Shown: in pieces, positions 8,897 to 17,891 of the stretch
How positions within the stretch are numbered: the stretch's first letter is position 1
Layout: each line of letters begins with the position of its first letter
NCBI RefSeq assembly: GCF_000227765.1
Contig: NZ_JH165159.1
Span: forward strand, 2,258,717-2,298,094
Length of the DNA: 39,378 nt
Direction: 5' to 3'
Origin: Neisseria wadsworthii 9715
GTDB lineage: Bacteria > Pseudomonadota > Gammaproteobacteria > Burkholderiales > Neisseriaceae
Notes under the pieces: generated by a model
What the model saw: only the letters and a program-made list of their open reading frames with translations
The model's database searches: none
Told to the model about the DNA's origin: nothing
Translations under genes and position numbers: made by a program

Positions 8897-9877
8897 ATGA
8901 GGATACGCCTGCTGCTTACCGTATCGCTGCTGACACCGCTCATTGCACAAGCTAACGACAGTTCCGGCTTTATCGGCACCGGCGGCATTGAATATCTGAA
9001 AAACCCGTATATCAAGATGCTGAGTGAAGATTTATACATCAGCAAACAGCAAATCCGCGTGGCTTATCAGTTCAAAAATCAAAGCCAACAGGATATCCAC
9101 GAAACCATACTGTTTCCACTGCCAATATTGGAACGCTTTTACGATAGTGATTTTGCCGATACGGCCGCACTGGTTAAAAGCTTTAAAGTTCAAGTTAACG
9201 GCCAAAATTTACAGCCCGACATCCATGTGCGCGCTTTCATGTATCCACATACCCCGCAAAGCACCGAAACCGGCAAACCGGTGGATGTGACCGAATCACT
9301 GAAAAAATGCGGCTTCAGCGATGCGGAATTGATGGCTCCCTGGACTGAACAACACCCCAACCGGCAACTATACGAAAAACTAAGCCGGTGCAATAATCCG
9401 AAAATACGCAAATTAACAGCTGCCCGCAATCCGCAAGAAGACATCTCCGAAGCTTCCCCATGGGCCTCGCAAATCATCTACAGCTGGCGGCAAACTTTTA
9501 AAGCAGGTTCCATAACCGAGGTTAAGCACCAGTACACGCCGCTGGTAGGCAACAGCATTCACTTCGATGCACTGAAAAATAAAGAAAATACTTTTTATAC
9601 CACCTACTGTATTGATGACAATTTCCGCCGTAAAATGAAAACAAGCGGAAAAAATTATCCGGCTCATCGCGCATTAAGCTATATACTGACTACCGGTGCC
9701 AACTGGGCTGGGCCTATCGGTACGTTTACACTCACCATCGAACGTGATTCCAACGAATTGGTATCATTATGCTGGGATAAATCACTGAAAAAAGTCGGCA
9801 CGAACCATTTTCGCGCCGTCAAACATAATTTCATCCCCACACGGGATTTAGACATTATATTTGCCGAAGGCATCTAA
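8897..9877 (+). CDS. DUF4424 family exported protein
   Basis: 326 residues with a typical Sec signal peptide: MRIRLLLTVSLLTPLIAQA, with likely cleavage after A19 before NDSS. The opening of the mature chain (SSGFIGTGGIEYLKNPYIKMLSEDLYIS) and the following long beta-rich stretch match what I recall of the DUF4424 family, whose role is unknown. Four cysteines in pairs could form periplasmic disulfides. It sits alone between pyrH and frr with more than 130 bases on each side, interrupting an otherwise common pyrH-frr pair, and is AT-richer than its neighbours. The signal peptide is clear; the family name is given from memory. Confidence 0.75.
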   Translation: MRIRLLLTVSLLTPLIAQANDSSGFIGTGGIEYLKNPYIKMLSEDLYISKQQIRVAYQFKNQSQQDIHETILFPLPILERFYDSDFADTAALVKSFKVQVNGQNLQPDIHVRAFMYPHTPQSTETGKPVDVTESLKKCGFSDAELMAPWTEQHPNRQLYEKLSRCNNPKIRKLTAARNPQEDISEASPWASQIIYSWRQTFKAGSITEVKHQYTPLVGNSIHFDALKNKENTFYTTYCIDDNFRRKMKTSGKNYPAHRALSYILTTGANWAGPIGTFTLTIERDSNELVSLCWDKSLKKVGTNHFRAVKHNFIPTRDLDIIFAEGI

Positions 9878-9910
9878 CCGCGGCTAGAATAAGCCGATTG
9901 CACCAAAACT

Positions 9911-9954
9911 GCCGGATATATAACCACGCAGCCGACCCCTGTCCTATATCCGGC
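9911..9954. other. Long-loop inverted repeat upstream of frr
   Basis: gccggatata and tatatccggc are perfect 10-base inverted arms around a 24-base loop, placed after the DUF4424 gene and about 60 bases before frr. It may be a terminator-like or leader structure; no T-run follows. Confidence 0.4.
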
Positions 9955-10015
9955 CCATCCATCCACCCCGGCCTTGCGGTTGGGCAAACTTAAGCATTTT
10001 TAAAGAGAACCCTAT

Positions 10016-10573
10016 ATGATTAATGACATTCAAAAAAGCGCCGAAAGCAAAATGCAGAAATCTTTGGAAGTATTGAAAGACAATTTAGCTAAAGTGCGCA
10101 CGGGCCGCGCTCATACCGGCCTGCTCGACCAAGTGGACGTTGAATATTACGGCAGCCCCGTACCTGTAAGCCAAGTAGCCAATGTTACCCTGCTCGACGC
10201 GCGCACCATCGGCGTGAAAGTATACGAAAGCAATATGGCTGCCGCAGTAGAAAAGGCCATCCGCGATTCCAACCTCGGCCTGAACCCTGCCGCCATGGGC
10301 GATGTCATCCGCGTACCCATGCCCATGCTCACGGAAGAGCGCCGCAAAGATTTGATTAAAGTTGTGCGCAGTGAAGTGGAAGAAGGCCGCGTTGCCATTC
10401 GAAATGTCCGCCGTGATGCCAATACCGAAATCAAAAACCTTCTGAAAGAAAAAGAAATTTCAGAAGACGAAGCACGCCGCGCCGAAGAAGCCATTCAAAA
10501 GCTGACCGACAAATACATCGCCGAAACCGATAAAATGCTCGCAGCCAAAGAAGAAGACTTAATGGCTGTTTAA
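10016..10573 (+). CDS. frr: Ribosome recycling factor
   Basis: 185-residue RRF, which works with EF-G to split the post-termination ribosome. The sequence shows the family's full length and blocks: [20 protein letters not shown] in the first helix, the domain II part around [14 protein letters not shown], and the C-terminal helices [25 protein letters not shown]. The start ATG follows AAAGAGAA. It is followed 52 bases later by uppS, a standard order. A degenerate uptake sequence and a GGAG Shine-Dalgarno lie in that gap. Confidence 0.98.
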   Translation: MINDIQKSAESKMQKSLEVLKDNLAKVRTGRAHTGLLDQVDVEYYGSPVPVSQVANVTLLDARTIGVKVYESNMAAAVEKAIRDSNLGLNPAAMGDVIRVPMPMLTEERRKDLIKVVRSEVEEGRVAIRNVRRDANTEIKNLLKEKEISEDEARRAEEAIQKLTDKYIAETDKMLAAKEEDLMAV

Positions 10574-10625
10574 GCCGCTTAATCCCGGCCCGTTTTCAGA
10601 CAGGCCTGCCTGAAGGAGCGACACC

Positions 10626-11372
10626 GTGAAGAGCAGCACCCAAACCATTCTGGAATATACTCAGATTCCCCGCCACATCGCCATCATTATGGATGGTAAC
10701 GGCCGCTGGGCAAAAAAGCGTCTGCTGCCCCGGGTGATGGGGCACCAGCGGGGGCTTAAGGCTTTAGAAAACCTATGTAAAGAATGCGCCCGTCTGGGTG
10801 TTCAATATCTGACCGTTTTCGCTTTTTCCACCGAAAATTGGCGCAGGCCAGAAGAAGAAGTGTCTTTCCTGATGGGTTTGTTTTTGCAGGCATTGAAGAA
10901 AAAAGTTCAAAAAATGCACAAACACGGCTTGCGTCTGAAAGTGATTGGGGAGCGCAGCCACTTCAATACCGAAATCCGTCAAGGCATTGAAGAAGCGGAA
11001 GCGCTTACCGCAGGCAACACCGGCCTCACGCTGGTTGTAGCCGCCGATTACGGCGGCCGCTGGGATATTCTTCAGGCAGCCAACAAAGCCTTAAAAGCAG
11101 GCAAAACCGAACTGACCGAAGCCGACCTAGCCGAGCATCTGATGCTGGCGGAAGCACCCGAACCGGATTTATTCATCCGAACAGGCGGTGAAACACGCAT
11201 CAGCAACTTCCTGCTTTGGCAAATGGCTTACGCCGAATTTTATTTTACCGACACATTATGGCCGGATTTCGATACAGCGGCATTCAACGAAGCCATCGCA
11301 TCATTTCAAAAACGTGAGCGCCGCTTCGGCCGCACATCCGAACAATTGCCGGCAGACCAGCAACGGAATTAA
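10626..11372 (+). CDS. uppS: Undecaprenyl diphosphate synthase
   Basis: 248-residue cis-prenyltransferase, which adds eight isoprene units to farnesyl diphosphate to build the C55 carrier for peptidoglycan and surface polysaccharides. Family blocks are HIAIIMDGNGRWAKKR (catalytic Asp in MDGNGRW), the FAFSTENWRRP stretch, and the late FIRTGGETRISNFLLWQMAYAEFYFTDTLWPDF. The start codon is GTG (gtgaagagc) with GGAG just upstream. It ends 3 bases before cdsA, so the two are translationally close. Its isoprenoid supply depends on the dxr product encoded two genes downstream. Confidence 0.97.
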   Translation: MKSSTQTILEYTQIPRHIAIIMDGNGRWAKKRLLPRVMGHQRGLKALENLCKECARLGVQYLTVFAFSTENWRRPEEEVSFLMGLFLQALKKKVQKMHKHGLRLKVIGERSHFNTEIRQGIEEAEALTAGNTGLTLVVAADYGGRWDILQAANKALKAGKTELTEADLAEHLMLAEAPEPDLFIRTGGETRISNFLLWQMAYAEFYFTDTLWPDFDTAAFNEAIASFQKRERRFGRTSEQLPADQQRN

Positions 11373-11375
11373 ATC

Positions 11376-12170
11376 ATGTTACAACGCATTCTTACCGCGT
11401 TAGTATTGCTGCCCTTAATGCTGGGCATGCTGTTTTATGCACCAAACGGTCTTTGGGCTTTTTTCTGCAGCTTAATCGCTCTGATTGCCTTATGGGAATA
11501 CAGCCGTTTATGTAAAATGGAATATCAGCAGAAAATGCCCTATCTGGCAGGAACAGCTTTATTCATGCTGCTTGCCCACACAGGCGGATGGCAGCTCCCC
11601 GCGCTTGCCTGGTGGCTGGTTTTGGGCTTCTGGCTACTGGTGATGCCTTTGTGGCTTAAAAATAAATGGTCCTTGCCTAATGATTGGAAAGGCCTGACTG
11701 TTGGCTGGATGCTGATGCTGCCATTCTGGTTTGCCCTAGTCGGCTTACGCCCCGAACCTGAATCTGCACTGCCGCTTTTAGCAATTATGGGCCTAGTTTG
11801 GGTTGCCGATTCTTTTGCCTATTTTGTAGGCAGAGCATACGGCAAACGCAAAATCGCTCCCTCAATCAGCCCGGGCAAAAGCTGGGAAGGTGCCGCAGGC
11901 GGTATGTTATGCGCCGTAATTTATATGTTGCTGGTACGCAGTGCCGGCTGGCTCGGATTTGAAACCACATGGCTTGGAGCTGCGTGTATCGCCGCTATTC
12001 TGACCATTGTCAGCATTTGCGGAGACTTACTGGAAAGCTGGCTCAAACGTGCCGCCGGTGTAAAAGACAGCAGCAATCTACTACCCGGCCATGGCGGCGT
12101 ATTCGATCGGACAGACTCATTACTCGCCGTATTGAGCGTTTATGCAGCCATTAATTTCCTGTTTGCCTAA
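11376..12170 (+). CDS. cdsA: Phosphatidate cytidylyltransferase
   Basis: 264-residue multi-spanning membrane enzyme making CDP-diacylglycerol from phosphatidic acid and CTP, the branch point of phospholipid synthesis. Hydrophobic segments fill most of the chain (about eight). The C-terminal signature SWLKRAAGVKDSSNLLPGHG, continuing into GVFDRTDS, carries the conserved Lys-Arg and the metal-binding aspartates. It follows uppS almost directly. After it come two separate uptake sequences and a degenerate one before dxr. Confidence 0.96.
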   Translation: MLQRILTALVLLPLMLGMLFYAPNGLWAFFCSLIALIALWEYSRLCKMEYQQKMPYLAGTALFMLLAHTGGWQLPALAWWLVLGFWLLVMPLWLKNKWSLPNDWKGLTVGWMLMLPFWFALVGLRPEPESALPLLAIMGLVWVADSFAYFVGRAYGKRKIAPSISPGKSWEGAAGGMLCAVIYMLLVRSAGWLGFETTWLGAACIAAILTIVSICGDLLESWLKRAAGVKDSSNLLPGHGGVFDRTDSLLAVLSVYAAINFLFA

Positions 12171-12208
12171 CACTTCTTTTCAGACAAGCATTCTATTTGT
12201 CCCCACAA

Positions 12209-12277
12209 TGCCTGTCTGAACGACATAACAAATAAAGACCATATCAGATTAAGCATCATCGTAAATGCCTGTCTGAA
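12209..12277 (+). repeat. Two direct DNA uptake sequences between cdsA and dxr
   Basis: Exact TGCCTGTCTGAA at 12209-12220 and again at 12266-12277, the latter only 14 bases before the dxr start. A degenerate reversed copy (TTCAGACAAGCA) lies at 12179-12190 and could pair with the first to form a hairpin after cdsA. Confidence 0.8.
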
Positions 12278-12291
12278 AACGAACCAACATC

Positions 12292-13476
12292 ATGAAACAA
12301 ACTCTAACCATACTTGGTGCAACCGGCAGCATCGGCGTCAATACGCTCGACGTGATTGCCCGGCACCCTGAAAAATTCGAAGTTTTTGCACTTGCAGGCC
12401 ATCGCCAGGTCAACAAACTGGCAGAACAATGCCGCACTTTCCGCCCCAAGTTTGCCGTAGTAGCGGATGAGGCCTGCGCCCAAGAGTTAAATGCCTGTCT
12501 GAAAGCAAGCAATACAGCCACTGAGGTACTATTCGGCCAACAGGCATTGATTGATGTTGCCACAGCAGAGGAAGTAACCGGCGTAATGGCCGCCATTGTC
12601 GGCGCAGCCGGCCTACCACCCACTTTAGCGGCTGCCGAAAAAGGCAAAACCATTTATCTGGCCAACAAAGAAACCTTGGTTGTTTCCGGAGCGCTCTTTA
12701 TGGAAACCGCCGCAAAATCGGGAGCAAAAGTGCTGCCGATTGATAGCGAACACAACGCCATTTACCAAGTTTTGCCCGAACATTACACAGATAATCCGCA
12801 CGAACACGGAATTCAGTCTATTATTCTGACCGCCTCCGGCGGCCCTTTCCTTGAGACTGATTTAAACACGTTTGATAACATCACCCCTGCCCAAGCCATA
12901 AAACACCCCAACTGGAGCATGGGTAAAAAAATATCGGTTGATTCAGCCAGCATGATGAATAAAGGGCTGGAGCTAATTGAAGCACATTGGTTGTTTCGCT
13001 GCCCGCCGGAGAAACTGGAAGTGGTTATCCACCCACAAAGCGTCATTCACAGCATGGTGCGCTATCTTGACGGATCGGTTTTGGCACAAATGGGCACCCC
13101 TGACATGCGTACCCCGATTGCCTATTGTTTAGGTCTGCCAATTCGCATTGATGCAGGTGTTAAGCCATTAGATTTCAATACCTTAAATGGATTAACATTT
13201 AAAACACCGGATTTTAACCGCTTTCCCTGTCTTAAATTGGCCTACCAAGCCATGCAAGCATGCGGTAACGCACCTTGTGTGTTGAATGCAGCCAATGAAA
13301 TCGCCGTCGATGCTTTTTTGGCAGAAAAAATCCGTTTTACAGACATCGCCCGCGTGGTCGCACATTGCTTGGAACAAAACTTTTCCAATGATGGCAAAAG
13401 TCTTGAGAGCCTCTTGGCCCAAGACACACAAACCCGCGCCGAGGCAACACAGTTTATTGCGGCAATGAGCCGTTAG
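12292..13476 (+). CDS. dxr: 1-deoxy-D-xylulose 5-phosphate reductoisomerase
   Basis: 394-residue enzyme (also called IspC) of the non-mevalonate isoprenoid pathway, converting DXP to MEP with NADPH; the target of fosmidomycin by family knowledge. The N-terminal GATGSIGVNTLDVI is the NADPH-binding Rossmann loop. The metal and substrate blocks are LPIDSEHNAIYQ, LTASGGPF and VDSASMMNKGLELIEAHWLF. Length and termini fit the family. It carries an in-frame uptake sequence at 12492-12503 that encodes NACLK. The next gene, rseP, has its Shine-Dalgarno overlapping the dxr stop, so the pair is coupled. Confidence 0.98.
   Translation: MKQTLTILGATGSIGVNTLDVIARHPEKFEVFALAGHRQVNKLAEQCRTFRPKFAVVADEACAQELNACLKASNTATEVLFGQQALIDVATAEEVTGVMAAIVGAAGLPPTLAAAEKGKTIYLANKETLVVSGALFMETAAKSGAKVLPIDSEHNAIYQVLPEHYTDNPHEHGIQSIILTASGGPFLETDLNTFDNITPAQAIKHPNWSMGKKISVDSASMMNKGLELIEAHWLFRCPPEKLEVVIHPQSVIHSMVRYLDGSVLAQMGTPDMRTPIAYCLGLPIRIDAGVKPLDFNTLNGLTFKTPDFNRFPCLKLAYQAMQACGNAPCVLNAANEIAVDAFLAEKIRFTDIARVVAHCLEQNFSNDGKSLESLLAQDTQTRAEATQFIAAMSR
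12492..12503 (+). repeat. DNA uptake sequence inside dxr
   Basis: Exact TGCCTGTCTGAA in the coding region; it lies in a variable surface part of the protein. Confidence 0.85.
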
Positions 13477-13485
13477 GAGTTTGAT

Positions 13486-14829
13486 TTGCTGACCATTATT
13501 GCCTTTTTAGCGGCAATCCTGCTATTAGTAAGCCTTCACGAATTCGGCCATTATTTTGTTGCTCGCCGATGTGGCGTAAAAGTATTACGTTTCAGCGTAG
13601 GCTTCGGCAAACCGTTCTATACCAAACGGATTGGCGATACCGAATGGTGCCTTGCACCGATTCCATTGGGCGGCTATGTTAAAATGGTCGACACCCGAGA
13701 AGGCGATGTTGCAGAAAAAGATTTGCCCTATGCTTTTGATAAGCAACATCCCGCCAAACGTATTGCCATTGTTGCAGCAGGCCCGATTACCAATTTATTA
13801 CTGGCCGTTTTGCTTTTTGGCCTCAGTTTTTCTTTCGGTGTAACCGAAGTCAAACCTTTTATCGGTACCGTAGAAAAGAACAGCATTGCTGACAAATCAG
13901 GCTTTCGTGAAGGTGATTTGGTTTTAAGCGTTAATGGTGAAACCGTTACAGATTGGACTGATGCCCGTACGAAAATCACACTGAATCTAGATGCCGGAAA
14001 AGTTGATGTACAGGTAGTTGACAGCCAAAATCAACCTGCACTACGTCAGATTAACATTGCCGGCACCCCTGAAGCTTCCCTCGCTGCCAAGCGCAACGGC
14101 TATATCGGTTTAGATGCATTTAAACGTTCCAATCTAATAGAGGAAGTCAAAGCAAACAGCGCTGCTGATAAAGCCGGCTTAAAAAAAGGTGACCGCATTA
14201 TTTCAGTTGACGGTAAAATGACACCCTCATGGCAAGACTGGAGCTCAATCATACGTAACAGCCCGGGGCAAAAACTGATGCTTGGTGTTGTGCGCAACGG
14301 GCAAAACATACAAATAGCAATACGCCCTGAGTCACAAGCAACGCGCGACCGTAACCGCCTGGTGGGCCTAATTGGCGTTTCTTCGGGTATTGATAAAGCT
14401 TGGGAGAAAAAAATCAGCCGAGAATATACGCCTTCAGTCGGTCAGGCTTTTAAAATGGGCTGGGATAAAACAGTAGAATTTTCAACTTTAACCGTACAAT
14501 TTTTCGGCAAGCTGCTGACAGGCCAAGCTTCTATTAACCATATTTCCGGCCCTTTAACCATTGCTGATGTAGCTGGGAAAACAGCCGCCATCAGCGCGCA
14601 GGCTTATTTAGAATTTTTAGCCCTGGTAAGTGTTAGCCTGGGTGTATTGAATTTAATGCCGGTTCCCGTTCTTGACGGCGGCCACTTAGTGTTTTATACC
14701 CTCGAATGGCTACGTGGCAAACCTTTGAGTGAACGCTTGCAAATGATAGGCATACGCTTCGGCATCGCTGCTATGTTGATGCTGATGCTTTTGGCTTTCT
14801 TTAACGATATTACCCGTCTGTTTGGATAG
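13486..14829 (+). CDS. rseP: Site-2 intramembrane zinc protease RseP
   Basis: 447-residue S2P-type metalloprotease of the inner membrane. In E. coli the homologue cuts the anti-sigma factor RseA and clears signal peptide remnants. Active-site HEFGH is at residues 18-22 in the first membrane helix, and LDGGH, the third zinc ligand site, is near 396-400. Two PDZ domains lie between, around 125-190 and 205-290. The start is TTG at 13486, chosen because AGGAG at 13475-13479 sits 6 bases ahead and overlaps the dxr stop. It is followed 5 bases later by bamA, so envelope stress control and barrel assembly are read together. Confidence 0.96.
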   Translation: MLTIIAFLAAILLLVSLHEFGHYFVARRCGVKVLRFSVGFGKPFYTKRIGDTEWCLAPIPLGGYVKMVDTREGDVAEKDLPYAFDKQHPAKRIAIVAAGPITNLLLAVLLFGLSFSFGVTEVKPFIGTVEKNSIADKSGFREGDLVLSVNGETVTDWTDARTKITLNLDAGKVDVQVVDSQNQPALRQINIAGTPEASLAAKRNGYIGLDAFKRSNLIEEVKANSAADKAGLKKGDRIISVDGKMTPSWQDWSSIIRNSPGQKLMLGVVRNGQNIQIAIRPESQATRDRNRLVGLIGVSSGIDKAWEKKISREYTPSVGQAFKMGWDKTVEFSTLTVQFFGKLLTGQASINHISGPLTIADVAGKTAAISAQAYLEFLALVSVSLGVLNLMPVPVLDGGHLVFYTLEWLRGKPLSERLQMIGIRFGIAAMLMLMLLAFFNDITRLFG

Positions 14830-14834
14830 AGTTT

Positions 14835-17249
14835 ATGAAACTGAAAAAGATTACCGCTGCTTTAGTATTGATGGGCCTTGCTCCGCTGGCCTTGGCTGAT
14901 TTCACCATTAGAGATATCCGCATCGAAGGCTTGCAAAGTACCGAGCCGGTAACCGTGTTTTCTTATCTGCCTGTAAAAGTGGGCGATACGTTTACTGATG
15001 CACGCGGTGAAGAAATTATTAAAGAACTGTATGCAACCGGCTTCTTCGATGACGTTCGCGTTGAAACGATGGGCGACCAAGTCCTACTTACGGTAGTTGA
15101 ACGTCCGACCATCAGCGAATTAACCATTACCGGCGCAAAATCCCTGCCAGCTGATTCTCTTAAGAAAAACTTGTCGTCTTTTGGGCTGGGTCAATCCCAA
15201 CCTTTCAGTCAGGCGAAGCTCAATCAAGCTGTTGCCGGCTTAAAAGAAGAATATATCAATCGTGGCAAGCAAATGGTCAATATTACCCCGACCGTTAATA
15301 AGCTGGCACGTAACCGTGTATCAATCGATCTTAAAATCGAAGAAGGCAAAACTACAAAGATTGCCGACATTCGCTTCGAAGGCAATCAGAAATATTCAGA
15401 CCGCCGCTTGTTGAGACAAATGTCACTCAGCGAAGGCAGCATGTGGAGTTGGTTAACAAAAAGCAACCAATTTAACCAAGAAAAATTTAACCAAGACATG
15501 GAGCGCCTGAGCGACTTCTATCAAAACAACGGCTATTTTGATTTCCGCATTTTAGATGCGGAAGTGCAAACCGTAGAAGAAGATAAAGCCAAGCAAACCA
15601 TTACGGTTAAGCTGCATGAAGGCGAACGTTACCGTTGGGGTAATGTAACCATAGAAGGCGACACCAATGAAGTCGCGAAAGAAGATTTATACAAATTGCT
15701 GAAAATGAAAGAAGGCAAATGGTATGAACGCGAACTCATGGTTCAAAGCTTACAAGATATCCAAAATGCTATGGGCAGTGCGGGCTACGCCTATAGCGAA
15801 GTGAATGTGCAGCCGCGTCCTAACCCCGAAACCGGCAAAGTTGACTTTGTTTTATTGGTTAATCCGGGTCGCAAAGTTTATGTAAACGAAATCCATATTA
15901 CCGGCAATAATAAAACTCGTGATGAGGTAATCCGCCGTGAATTACGTCAACTTGAATCTGCACCTTATGACTCTTCCAAATTGCAACGTTCTAAAGAGCG
16001 TGTGGAATTATTAGGTTATTTCGATAATGTGAAATTTGACGCAAAGCCGGTAGAAGGCACACCTGACCAAGTCGACATTGATATGAGTGTAGAAGAGCGC
16101 TCAACCGGTTCATTGGATTTAAGCGCAGGCTGGGTGCAAGATACCGGATTAGTGCTTTCTTTTGGCGTGGCTCAGGACAACTTATTTGGCACAGGTAAAT
16201 CCCTTTCCGCCCGTTTGTCACGCAGCAAAACCACTAAGAATGCTTCTTTATCATTTACCGATCCCTATTTCACACCTGACGGCATCAGCTTGGGCTACGA
16301 TTTATACGGCAAAATTTATGACCCAAGAAAATCCGACACCACAACCCGTCAGCAATATAAAACCACTACATTCGGCGCAGGTGTCCGCACAGGCATTCCA
16401 GTTACCGAGTATGACCGAATCAACTTAGGCTTGGCACCAGAACATTTTAAAGTGAACACTTATCAGAATGCGCCGAAACGTTATCGTGATTTTGTAAAAG
16501 AATATGGCAAGCTTGATAATGAAACCACTGGTGAAGGCTCATTCAGCGGCTGGACTTTGAAAGGCACTCTGGGCTGGGGCCGCAATAAAACCGATAATGC
16601 CTTATGGCCGACCCGCGGTTATATGACAGATGTGAATCTTGAAGCAGGCCTACCCAGCGGTGATCTTCAGTATTACAGCCTAACCCACAATCAAAAATGG
16701 TTTTTCCCTTTAAATAAAAACCTTACTTTAATGTTGGGCGGCAATGTAGGCTATGCCGATGGTTATGGAAAAACTAAAGAATTGCCATTCTTTGAAAACT
16801 TCTATGGTGGCGGTTTAGGGTCGGTACGTGGCTATGAAAGCGGCACACTTGGGCCGAAAGTTTACGACCGTGAAGGCGATAAAGTCAGCTATGGTGGTGA
16901 CAAAATGGTGGCCGGCACAGCCGAGCTCCTCTTTCCGTTCCCCGGTGTCAAAGACAGCCGTACGGTACGTTTAAGCCTGTTTGCCGATGCAGGTAGCGTA
17001 TGGGATGGTAAAACTTATAATGACGACAGTAGTGATAGGTACCATACCAATAATACAACACAAAATGTTTATGGCTTGGGTAAAACGCATAAATCTACCT
17101 TCAAGGAAGAGCTCCGCTATTCCGCTGGCGCGGCTGTTACCTGGCTTTCTCCTTTGGGTCCGATGAAATTTAGTTATGCTTATCCGATTAAGAAAAAATC
17201 CACCGATGAGATCCAGCGTTTCCAATTCCAATTGGGTACAACATTCTAA
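14835..17249 (+). CDS. bamA: Outer-membrane protein assembly factor BamA (Omp85)
   Basis: 804-residue core of the BAM complex that folds beta-barrel proteins into the outer membrane. Signal peptide MKLKKITAALVLMGLAPLALA is followed by DFTIRDIRIEG, the start of the first of five POTRA domains (about 22-425). The C-terminal 16-strand barrel includes the conserved loop-6 motif in LGSVRGYESGTLGP and ends in FQFQLGTTF with the terminal aromatic of outer-membrane proteins. Size and layout fit neisserial Omp85. It starts 5 bases after rseP and precedes ompH/skp, whose chaperone product delivers clients to it. Confidence 0.98.
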   Translation: MKLKKITAALVLMGLAPLALADFTIRDIRIEGLQSTEPVTVFSYLPVKVGDTFTDARGEEIIKELYATGFFDDVRVETMGDQVLLTVVERPTISELTITGAKSLPADSLKKNLSSFGLGQSQPFSQAKLNQAVAGLKEEYINRGKQMVNITPTVNKLARNRVSIDLKIEEGKTTKIADIRFEGNQKYSDRRLLRQMSLSEGSMWSWLTKSNQFNQEKFNQDMERLSDFYQNNGYFDFRILDAEVQTVEEDKAKQTITVKLHEGERYRWGNVTIEGDTNEVAKEDLYKLLKMKEGKWYERELMVQSLQDIQNAMGSAGYAYSEVNVQPRPNPETGKVDFVLLVNPGRKVYVNEIHITGNNKTRDEVIRRELRQLESAPYDSSKLQRSKERVELLGYFDNVKFDAKPVEGTPDQVDIDMSVEERSTGSLDLSAGWVQDTGLVLSFGVAQDNLFGTGKSLSARLSRSKTTKNASLSFTDPYFTPDGISLGYDLYGKIYDPRKSDTTTRQQYKTTTFGAGVRTGIPVTEYDRINLGLAPEHFKVNTYQNAPKRYRDFVKEYGKLDNETTGEGSFSGWTLKGTLGWGRNKTDNALWPTRGYMTDVNLEAGLPSGDLQYYSLTHNQKWFFPLNKNLTLMLGGNVGYADGYGKTKELPFFENFYGGGLGSVRGYESGTLGPKVYDREGDKVSYGGDKMVAGTAELLFPFPGVKDSRTVRLSLFADAGSVWDGKTYNDDSSDRYHTNNTTQNVYGLGKTHKSTFKEELRYSAGAAVTWLSPLGPMKFSYAYPIKKKSTDEIQRFQFQLGTTF

Positions 17250-17281
17250 ATATAACGCAAAATTTATATAAAGGTTGATTA

Positions 17282-17788
17282 ATGAGTAGAATTCATTCCG
17301 TTTCCCGTATTACAGCGGCTTTAGTATTAGGCTGCTGTATGGCGGGTAGTGCTTTGGCTGATGGCGTTCAGAAGCTTGGCTTTATTGATACGGAGCGAGT
17401 GTACCGCGAATCCAAACAGGCACAACGTATCCAAACCTCGCTTCAAAGCGAGTTTGCCGCGCGCCAAAACAAGTTACAAAAAATGCAGCAAGAAGGCAAA
17501 GCATTGGAAAAACGTTTATCCTCAGGCCAGATACCAGAGGCAGAACGCGAAGCGGCAGTAAAAAAACTGACTGATTTAATTCAAGAATTCCGCTTGGAAC
17601 AGGCCAAGCTAACTGAAGATTACAACTTGAGTCGCAATGAAAAATTTGCAGCATTGCAGCAAAATGCCAATCGTGTCATTGTTAATTTGGCAAAAAGAGA
17701 AGGCTATGACCTAATTATTCAGGATGCTGTTTATGTAACCGGAAAATTCGATATTACCGACCAAGTTATCAAACTGCTGAATCAATAG
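17282..17788 (+). CDS. skp: Periplasmic chaperone OmpH/Skp
   Basis: 168-residue OmpH/Skp family protein. Signal peptide MSRIHSVSRITAALVLGCCMAGSALA likely cleaves before DGVQKLGFIDTERVY, the typical mature start. The central region (about 60-135) is a charged coiled coil rich in Gln, Lys and Glu, as in the tentacles of the Skp trimer that hold unfolded outer-membrane proteins. It directly follows bamA with a 32-base gap. An uptake sequence and then a perfect hairpin follow the stop before lpxD. Confidence 0.95.
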   Translation: MSRIHSVSRITAALVLGCCMAGSALADGVQKLGFIDTERVYRESKQAQRIQTSLQSEFAARQNKLQKMQQEGKALEKRLSSGQIPEAEREAAVKKLTDLIQEFRLEQAKLTEDYNLSRNEKFAALQQNANRVIVNLAKREGYDLIIQDAVYVTGKFDITDQVIKLLNQ

Positions 17789-17790
17789 TT

Positions 17791-17802
17791 TTCAGACAGG
17801 CA
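17791..17802 (-). repeat. DNA uptake sequence after skp
   Basis: Exact TTCAGACAGGCA beginning 3 bases after the skp stop; unpaired. Confidence 0.85.
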
Positions 17803-17815
17803 TACTTTACTTCAG

Positions 17816-17853
17816 GCTTTTCATTGGATCTATTTCCAGGTTCAATGAAAAGC
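17816..17853. other. Perfect 11-bp hairpin between skp and lpxD
   Basis: GCTTTTCATTG and CAATGAAAAGC are perfect inverted arms around a 16-base loop. There is no T-run, so it may be an RNA stability or attenuation element within the envelope operon rather than a terminator. Confidence 0.5.
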
Positions 17854-17891
17854 TGCTTTCGGTTAATCAGCTTTAATATTCAGGCGTAAAC

